This document shows positions 1-4,799 of a stretch of DNA of 6,357 nt, piece by piece (within the stretch, counting starts at the first letter, position 1; every line of letters starts with the position of its first letter). The DNA is from Sphaerochaeta sp. (lineage in GTDB: Bacteria > Spirochaetota > Spirochaetia > Sphaerochaetales > Sphaerochaetaceae), in contig DMAO01000231.1 of the NCBI GenBank assembly GCA_003446545.1, positions 1 through 6,357 on the forward strand, written 5' to 3'. Position numbers and translations under genes: made by a program. Under the pieces are notes generated by a model, which did no database searches, had not been told where the DNA came from, and worked only from the letters and a program-made list of their open reading frames with translations.

Positions 1-225
1 GAACAGCAACGTCCCGGCTACGTTCGGGATAGTCCTGCCTGAGACGCCATTGGAAGCATAGCCCGCACCGATGAGAGTCGATCGGTCACATCTGGTGAAC
101 AGGATTCTGAGCAATTCCTTCAAGAGTTCCTTGTATGATGTCTGTGGACAAGGCTGCTGTTCATACAGGTCTACAGCAATCTGTGGTGATACCTCATCTG
201 CGATTACGTCACAATTACAGGCCAT
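1..225 (-). CDS. possible partial hypothetical protein, C-terminus beyond window
   Basis: An ATG at 225 opens a minus-strand frame with 75 codons and no stop before the window edge. The protein begins MACNCDVIADEVSPQ, has a Leu/Lys-rich stretch likely to be an amphipathic helix at about residues 30-44 (SYKELLKELLRILF), and then a Gly/Ser/Ala-rich part. It has four cysteines (residues 3, 5, 26 and 46). I recognise no family. The start lies only 8 nt past the T-run of the larA terminator, and no clear Shine-Dalgarno sequence precedes it, so it would need its own promoter or read-through. A frame this long can occur by chance at this base composition. Alternatives are non-coding DNA, a remnant, or the 3' end of a plus-strand gene: plus frame 2 is open from base 2 to a TAG at 59-61. 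I treat it as a candidate only. Confidence 0.27.
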   Translation of the reverse strand, partial: MACNCDVIADEVSPQIAVDLYEQQPCPQTSYKELLKELLRILFTRCDRSTLIGAGYASNGVSGRTIPNVAGTLLF

Positions 226-233
226 TACGTGGG

Positions 234-265
234 AAAAAAATCCTACCAGAAGAACTGATAGGATT
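234..265 (-). terminator. Rho-independent terminator of the iol-gap-pgk-larA operon
   Basis: Read on the minus strand, AATCCTATCAG (265-255) pairs with CTGGTAGGATT (249-239) to give an 11-bp stem with one internal T-G wobble, closed by the 5-nt loop TTCTT. The end of the stem merges into a run of seven T (240-234). It begins 25 nt after the larA stop codon. On the plus strand the stem is not followed directly by a T-run, so it appears to work in one direction only. It marks the 3' end of the operon. Confidence 0.92.
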
Positions 266-290
266 AGCGTGACCTTTTAAGTTATTGCAC

Positions 291-1559
291 CTACTTCACC
301 TTCGGTACTGTCACACATCCATCAGGCAAAACAAGAACCTTAGGCTCTTGAACTCCACTTTGTCTTGCCCTCTCCAATGCCCTGTCCACAGCCTCCTGCA
401 GATTATGCACAGGTTCTATGAATAGGCCTGCCAGGGTAGCGTCCTGGAGCATGGAAAGAGCCTGCACCTGCATCCTTTGGGAGATGGCTGCCATCTTGGC
501 GGCCTTGTGGTATCCAAGCTTGTAGCCTTGCCCAATCTTGCTGATAGCCTCCTGTGGAGTCTTTGCCCCGCTGAGGAGCTTTGCAAACTCCTCATCACCC
601 AAGCCCTCCCTACAGGGGGAGACCAGGATGAGGGTGCCTCCATCCTTGGTTGCCAGGGCCCCGTTGTCTATTGCCTTCTGTGACTGGTAGAGGTTTATGT
701 CCATGGGGAACTTTGCTACAGAGACCACCACATCAGCCTTTTGGGGGATGTCCACACAGAAGATCTCCATGGCGACCTTCGCCGCAGCATGGAAGGCCTC
801 CACCAGGTCCCCGCTGGTAGCAGAAGCGACCTTCTGTCCCTTGTCCAATACCGCCATCAGGGAAAAAACTGGTGCCTTGATATGGGGCAGGGCATCCATC
901 ATGTCCTCGTGGACAGGATTGCCTTCCAGGGCGAGGGCGTGCGCCCTGTTGCTGAGGGCGAGCTTGTGGTTCTCTGTGATGGTCTCATAGCTGGCGACTC
1001 CCGGCAGGAATGCCTTGCGTCCTCCGGTGAAGCCGGCAAAGTAGTGTGGCTCCACACTGCCTGTGACAATGATCCTCTCTGAGGCAAAGAGCCGTCTGCT
1101 GAGGACTATGGGGGTCCCGTTTCTGGTATCGCCCAAGTGGACGAGATCCTCTGTCTGTCTTGCATCATGGGAGACGCAGCATCCTGCCAGTCTCGGAGCA
1201 AGCTTGCCAAGGAGTTGTGGGAACTCGTTCCCTGTCGCCCCACGGTGCGCCCCTGTAGCTATCAGGATGGTAATCTTACTATCTTCTATCTGATGCTTTT
1301 CCAGATAGGGCAGTAAAGCCTCAAGCATTGCAGGGGTGGGGGTTGGGCGGGTGGCATCGTTGATGATGATGAGCACACTCTTGGCACCCTCCAGGAAGGC
1401 ATCAAGCGATTCTGATCCTACTGGGTTATCTAGGGCCTCGGTGATGATATTTTCGTTCCTTGTTGTTAGGTCATTTGGCTCAAAAACACCCAAGAGGTTG
1501 CCCTCGGCAACCTCCAGGGAGAGAGCTTCCTGCAGATACGCAAGCGCCATGTGTTTCAT
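291..1559 (-). CDS. larA: LarA-family nickel-pincer 2-hydroxyacid racemase/epimerase homolog
   Basis: This 422-aa protein has about the length of lactate racemase LarA and belongs to the same family (formerly DUF2088). LarA enzymes are cytoplasmic and use a nickel-pincer nucleotide made by LarB, LarC and LarE to move a hydride at the alpha carbon of 2-hydroxyacids. Expected residues are present: DATRPTP with Asp68 and Arg71, GAHR with His105, VEPHYFAGFTGGRKAFLPG with His172 and the cofactor-attachment Lys182, NHKLA with His198, and YQSQK with Gln292 and Lys295. Their spacing matches L. plantarum LarA closely (Arg75, His108, His174, Lys184, His200, Gln295, Lys298 as I recall them). The protein contains no tryptophan, so the active-site Trp reported for LarA is absent. 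Family members also act on malate, phenyllactate and sugar acids, so lactate is not assured. ATG 1559 overlaps the pgk stop as ATGA and is preceded by AGGA at a spacing of 7. It is last in the operon; larB, larC and larE are not in the window. The symbol denotes family only. Confidence 0.93.
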   Translation of the reverse strand: MKHMALAYLQEALSLEVAEGNLLGVFEPNDLTTRNENIITEALDNPVGSESLDAFLEGAKSVLIIINDATRPTPTPAMLEALLPYLEKHQIEDSKITILIATGAHRGATGNEFPQLLGKLAPRLAGCCVSHDARQTEDLVHLGDTRNGTPIVLSRRLFASERIIVTGSVEPHYFAGFTGGRKAFLPGVASYETITENHKLALSNRAHALALEGNPVHEDMMDALPHIKAPVFSLMAVLDKGQKVASATSGDLVEAFHAAAKVAMEIFCVDIPQKADVVVSVAKFPMDINLYQSQKAIDNGALATKDGGTLILVSPCREGLGDEEFAKLLSGAKTPQEAISKIGQGYKLGYHKAAKMAAISQRMQVQALSMLQDATLAGLFIEPVHNLQEAVDRALERARQSGVQEPKVLVLPDGCVTVPKVK

Positions 1560-2860
1560 AGGCTATCCTGAGCTTGGCTTTCCATCTTCAGGTTACGCCC
1601 ATACGCCTTTTCCATGGCAACGATCAGGGGCAGTCTCTTTCCTGCTAGGAAGCGGACCATCGCACCACCGGCTGTGCAGACATAGGAGTATTTGCCCAGG
1701 TCGGTGAATTTGGTGGCGGCTGTTATGGTGTCCCCACCTCCTATGACCGTATATCCCTGTGCATCGGCTATTGCGTTCCAGATCTCCCTGGTACCCTTCT
1801 CCCACCTGGGATCCTCGTAGATCCCGGCAGGCCCATTTACGAAGATTGATCCGGCTCTGGCTATCTCCCGCTGGTAGCGCCCTATGGTCCTCTGCCCAAT
1901 ATCAGGGAAGAGCTTCTGCTGGATTTCCGGATCTGTCGCCACGTCAGTTGCAACGATCTCAGAGCGTTGCCCATCGCTTTCATAGGCAAGGTCCTCAGGA
2001 ATGAGGAACCTGTCCTCCCACTCCTTCAGCAGGCCTTTTGCCTCATCGACGAACAGCATGAGGTCCTTATCCTGCAGGAACGTTGTTGTTGCAGGACCTA
2101 GGTCAACGCCTTTGGCGAGGAGCATGACCAGGCCGGTGATGCCTGAGGTAAGGATCCTGTCAGCACTTTTCTCGGACAGGACATTGCGCATCATGCCAAA
2201 GGCATCGGAGATTTTCCCCCCACCCAGGACAAAGATACAGGGCCTTGCAGGGGTTGCCGCCACCTTCGAGAGGGCTGTGTACTCTGCTACCAGCTGCCTC
2301 CCTCCTGCGGTGGGAAGCAGTTCCTGGAATGCCACCATGGAGGGGGCGCTGCGGTGTGCCGCCGCGAAGGCGTCATTCACATAGAGCTCTGCTATGGGGG
2401 CCAGACTTCGGATAAGCCAGGTGTCGAGCATCTCCTCCGGCTTGAGCTTCACCTCCTTTTCAAAGGCTGTGATCTCTTCTGAAAGGTACCGGAGGTTACC
2501 CAACAGGACAGCCTCGCCTTCTTGCAAGTTTTTTACCCTTTCTACAGCAGCCGGACCACACACATCATCGATATAGGCGATGGGGTAGCCGGTGAGCTTT
2601 TCTAAGATGGTTGCATGTTCTGACAGGGGGATGAGGTTCTGGTAATCCAGGGTATCGCCCTGATGGGCGATGATGGCTACCTTGGCCCCCCCGTCAAGCA
2701 ACGCCTTGAGTGTAGGGGCCGCCTTCTGGAGGCGGTTGGTGTTGACGATTCTCTTCGTCCTGGCATCGATCGGTGAGTTGATGTCGGGGCGGAGGATAAC
2801 CGTCCGCCCCTTCAGCGTGAAGTCCTCGAGGGTCTTCATCCTTATGTTGTTGTTTTCCAT
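1556..2860 (-). CDS. pgk: archaeal-type phosphoglycerate kinase homolog
   Basis: This 434-aa cytoplasmic kinase would interconvert 1,3-bisphosphoglycerate + ADP and 3-phosphoglycerate + ATP. N-domain motifs are LRPDINSP (24-30; Asp26 and Asn28 equal the family's Asp23 and Asn25), TNRLQ (Arg43), AHQG (His66), LLGNLRY (Arg124) and YVNDAFAAAHR (Arg170). C-domain nucleotide motifs are VLGGGKISD (Lys216), VNGPAGIYED (341-350) and VIGGGDT (372-378). The RPDINSP and AHQG wording and the overall pattern resemble archaeal rather than common bacterial PGK. Oddities: Asp69 stands where HxGRP normally has Arg, a member of the basic patch that holds the substrate phosphate, and Ala220 follows SD where bacterial enzymes have Lys. 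The ATG at 2860 lies inside the gap gene (19-nt overlap) with only weak GGGAA upstream. Met8 at 2839, just after the gap stop, is an alternative start. The family call is firm, but the exact substrate is less so. Confidence 0.93.
   Translation of the reverse strand: MENNNIRMKTLEDFTLKGRTVILRPDINSPIDARTKRIVNTNRLQKAAPTLKALLDGGAKVAIIAHQGDTLDYQNLIPLSEHATILEKLTGYPIAYIDDVCGPAAVERVKNLQEGEAVLLGNLRYLSEEITAFEKEVKLKPEEMLDTWLIRSLAPIAELYVNDAFAAAHRSAPSMVAFQELLPTAGGRQLVAEYTALSKVAATPARPCIFVLGGGKISDAFGMMRNVLSEKSADRILTSGITGLVMLLAKGVDLGPATTTFLQDKDLMLFVDEAKGLLKEWEDRFLIPEDLAYESDGQRSEIVATDVATDPEIQQKLFPDIGQRTIGRYQREIARAGSIFVNGPAGIYEDPRWEKGTREIWNAIADAQGYTVIGGGDTITAATKFTDLGKYSYVCTAGGAMVRFLAGKRLPLIVAMEKAYGRNLKMESQAQDSL
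1566..1569 (-). promoter_or_regulatory. ribosome binding site of the larA homolog, inside the pgk 3' end
   Basis: AGGA (1569-1566) lies 6 nt before the ATG at 1559, within the last codons of pgk. With the ATGA stop/start overlap it indicates coupled translation and supports Met1 over the in-frame Met4 at 1550. Confidence 0.6.
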
Positions 2861-3882
2861 TTTCCAATTCCCAGGTATCTGTTCGTCTCGGCGGTACCCT
2901 CGTCACGGGTCTTCTGCATTTCCATCGCCGCCCTTATGGCATCGATATTCTCAGGGATGACCACAGCCTCCTGGGGGATGTTGATGGCGAACATGATGTC
3001 CTTGCCACTCTTCACCACGGAGTCGCTCCACAGCGCGATCTCATACATGTCCCCCCTGGAGTTGCCCAGGTCGCGCGCATACCTGAAGAGGCTTGCATTG
3101 CCCAGGAAGCCCTCGTCGATGGAGACCACCCTGATGCGGGGATGGGCCCTGAAGATCTCAATGGCCTCTTCAACGGAGATGTCCTTCTTGGGGGTCAGCA
3201 CGACGGTGATGATGTGCCCGTGGGTCACCGGGGTGTGGACCAGGATGCCGGTTGCCGAGACGTGGGGCATGATGGTCATCAGGTCCAGGGCCTGGTGGCT
3301 GGGGGCCTTGTCGATCTGCAAGGCGTTGGTCAGCCCGCGATGGTAGTCACCGGGGTCTGCGACACGACGGATGATCGTGATGGCGACCTTCTCCGCCCCG
3401 ACAGCCCTGTCCAGGCAGTCCACAGCCCTGATGAGGCCGGTGGTGTTGCAGGAGGTGAGCTTCAGGTAATCAGCGCCAAGGCCCGCCTCATAGTTCGCAT
3501 ACCCATGGAAGAACACATCGGCTACAGAGTCCTTCTCCCCACCCTGGAACACCGCCTTCTTGCCGTACTTCTCATACAGGGCCTTGTTCTTCAGCCCAAC
3601 GCCTGCACTGGTGGCATCGAGCATGATGTCCACCTGCCTGACCAGGTCCTCCAGTGTCCCGCTGATGGGTATTCCGGCATCATCAAGAGCCTTGCGATTG
3701 TCAGGGGCTGCGGTAAAGAGCTTGTAGGGCATGCCCTTCTCCTTCAGCGCACGGACACTGAGCGTTGGTGCCACATCGGCCACTCCAACCAGCTCCATAT
3801 CGCCTTGCAGGGCCACACCGTCAGCGAGCCTCTGCCCTATCACCCCATAGCCGGCTACACCGACCCTGATTCTCTTTGCCAT
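2842..3882 (-). CDS. type II (archaeal-type) glyceraldehyde-3-phosphate dehydrogenase homolog
   Basis: This 346-aa protein matches the archaeal, type II phosphorylating GAPDH family rather than the common bacterial GapA. Such enzymes oxidise glyceraldehyde 3-phosphate with phosphate to 1,3-bisphosphoglycerate. The Rossmann loop is GYGVIG (11-16), the catalytic cysteine is Cys145 in LTSCNTTGL, IIRRVADPGD (170-179) matches the archaeal RRxADP segment, and PSH (His196) and THGH (His221, His223) lie in the catalytic domain. The C-terminal segment EAVVIPENIDAIRAAMEM (305-322) is also typical. Two differences stand out. The second beta strand ends GVADVAP, with Asp36 where archaeal enzymes have Lys in GVTKTRP, which favours NAD over NADP. 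PSHQALD replaces the usual PSHHGPD. The gene starts 9 nt after iolE with AGGAG overlapping the iolE stop, and runs 19 nt into pgk, whose product would use its acyl phosphate. Family assignment is strong; substrate is inferred. Confidence 0.94.
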   Translation of the reverse strand: MAKRIRVGVAGYGVIGQRLADGVALQGDMELVGVADVAPTLSVRALKEKGMPYKLFTAAPDNRKALDDAGIPISGTLEDLVRQVDIMLDATSAGVGLKNKALYEKYGKKAVFQGGEKDSVADVFFHGYANYEAGLGADYLKLTSCNTTGLIRAVDCLDRAVGAEKVAITIIRRVADPGDYHRGLTNALQIDKAPSHQALDLMTIMPHVSATGILVHTPVTHGHIITVVLTPKKDISVEEAIEIFRAHPRIRVVSIDEGFLGNASLFRYARDLGNSRGDMYEIALWSDSVVKSGKDIMFAINIPQEAVVIPENIDAIRAAMEMQKTRDEGTAETNRYLGIGKWKTTT

Positions 3883-3888
3883 CTTGTA

Positions 3889-3893
3889 CTCCT
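3889..3893 (-). promoter_or_regulatory. ribosome binding site of the type II GAPDH gene, overlapping the iolE stop
   Basis: AGGAG (3893-3889) lies 6 nt before the ATG at 3882 and shares bases with the iolE stop TAG (3894-3892). Ribosomes finishing iolE therefore sit on the initiation region of the next gene, which supports translational coupling and fixes the start. Confidence 0.8.
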
Positions 3894-4785
3894 ATATGTT
3901 TGCAGTCTTGCGGATATATGAGCGTGCCATCAGGGCATACTCAAAGGGATTTGCCAATGCTGGGTCCTGTTCCGCCTCAACGACCCACCAGCCAGAATAA
4001 TCAGCCTGTTTCAGTGCGGCAAAGATGGGTGCAAAATCAATGCAACCATCGCCTGGGATGGTGAACACCCCCTCCTTCACTGCCTTCAGGAAGGACCACT
4101 TCTCCTTCTTTGCCCTCTCAAGCCTCTCAGTGCGGACATCCTTGAGATGCACATGCCAGATCCTGGCCATCCACTTGTTCAGGGTGACCATCGGGTCCTC
4201 ACCGGAGAATACCAGATGCCCTGTGTCGTACAGCAGCCCTACCAAGGCCGGGTCTGTACTTTCCATCAGGCGGTCGATCTCATCGTTAGTCTGGATACCA
4301 GTTCCCATATGGTGGTGGTAGGTAAGGCGCAGGCCTCTCTCCTTTGCCCTGATACCGAGCTTGTCCAAGCCTTCGGTAACCATTTCCCACTGTGCATCGG
4401 TGAAGGTGGGCTTGGCATCAAAGACAGGCAGGTCCTGTCGCCCCTGGATCGAGTTGCCCTGTTCGGCGACACCGACTACCTTTGCACCCATCGCCTTGAG
4501 GAAGTCACAGTGGGCAATGAAATCCTTCTCGACCTGCTCGTAGCTCTGGCTGGTAAGGAACATGCTGAACCATGCATTGCAGATCTGAAGGTCCCTCAGT
4601 TTGAGGGCCTTCTTGAGCACCTCAGGGTCCTTGGGATACTTGTTTCCCACCTCGGATCCCTTGAAACCTGCGAGTGCCATCTCACTGATACACTGCTCAA
4701 AGGTATTTTCCCCTCCAAGTTCAGGCAGGTCATCATTTGTCCAAGCGATGGGTGCAATAGCCAATGAAATTTTCTGTTCGCTCAT
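3892..4785 (-). CDS. iolE: inosose dehydratase (myo-inosose-2 dehydratase)
   Basis: IolE removes water from scyllo-inosose (2-keto-myo-inositol) to give 3D-(3,5/4)-trihydroxycyclohexane-1,2-dione, the second step of myo-inositol catabolism. It is a metal-dependent TIM-barrel enzyme of the sugar isomerase/AP-endonuclease-2 superfamily. The 297-aa length is typical of the family. The N-terminal signature is very well conserved: PIAWTNDDLPELGGENTFEQ (12-31), then EVGNKYP (45-51). Likely metal or active-site segments are YHHHMGTG (156-163), LYDTGH (185-190), WHVHLKD (210-216), IPGDG (243-247) and WWVVEAEQD (266-274). The ATG at 4785 has GAGGGAG at a 6-nt spacing. The gene lies 14 nt downstream of iolD, which encodes the next pathway enzyme. 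Generic sugar-phosphate isomerases share the fold, but the signature and the iolD neighbour make IolE nearly certain. Confidence 0.97.
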   Translation of the reverse strand: MSEQKISLAIAPIAWTNDDLPELGGENTFEQCISEMALAGFKGSEVGNKYPKDPEVLKKALKLRDLQICNAWFSMFLTSQSYEQVEKDFIAHCDFLKAMGAKVVGVAEQGNSIQGRQDLPVFDAKPTFTDAQWEMVTEGLDKLGIRAKERGLRLTYHHHMGTGIQTNDEIDRLMESTDPALVGLLYDTGHLVFSGEDPMVTLNKWMARIWHVHLKDVRTERLERAKKEKWSFLKAVKEGVFTIPGDGCIDFAPIFAALKQADYSGWWVVEAEQDPALANPFEYALMARSYIRKTANI

Positions 4786-4791
4786 CTCTTT

Positions 4792-4798
4792 CTCCCTC
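4792..4798 (-). promoter_or_regulatory. ribosome binding site of iolE
   Basis: GAGGGAG lies 6 nt upstream of the iolE ATG, inside the 14-nt gap after the iolD stop TAA (4802-4800). The gap is a purine-rich run with no room for a promoter, so iolE depends on iolD transcription. Confidence 0.75.
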
Positions 4799-4799
4799 T

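Noticed and set aside
1..61. 3' end of a plus-strand gene converging on the operon
   Set aside because: Only 19 open codons in plus frame 2 before TAG at 59-61, with no recognisable protein end and no terminator. There is too little sequence to support it.
67..86. Inverted repeat ACCGAT-8-ATCGGT, possible terminator or operator
   Set aside because: The stem is only 6 bp and no T-run follows on either strand. It lies just after a plus-strand TAG, but there is no supported gene ending there. Repeats of this size arise by chance.
71..280. 69-codon plus-strand open frame
   Set aside because: It runs through the 11-bp terminator hairpin and its T-run, has no upstream Shine-Dalgarno signal and no recognisable domain.
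3142..3921. 259-codon plus-strand open frame opposite the GAPDH gene
   Set aside because: It is antisense to a gene with full family motifs, and its protein is low in recognisable structure and rich in Val/Asp/Gly repeats typical of a reversed frame. It is a by-product of codon bias.
4147..4767. 206-codon plus-strand open frame opposite iolE
   Set aside because: It lies wholly within a clearly conserved iolE, has no recognised motif and no ribosome site of note.
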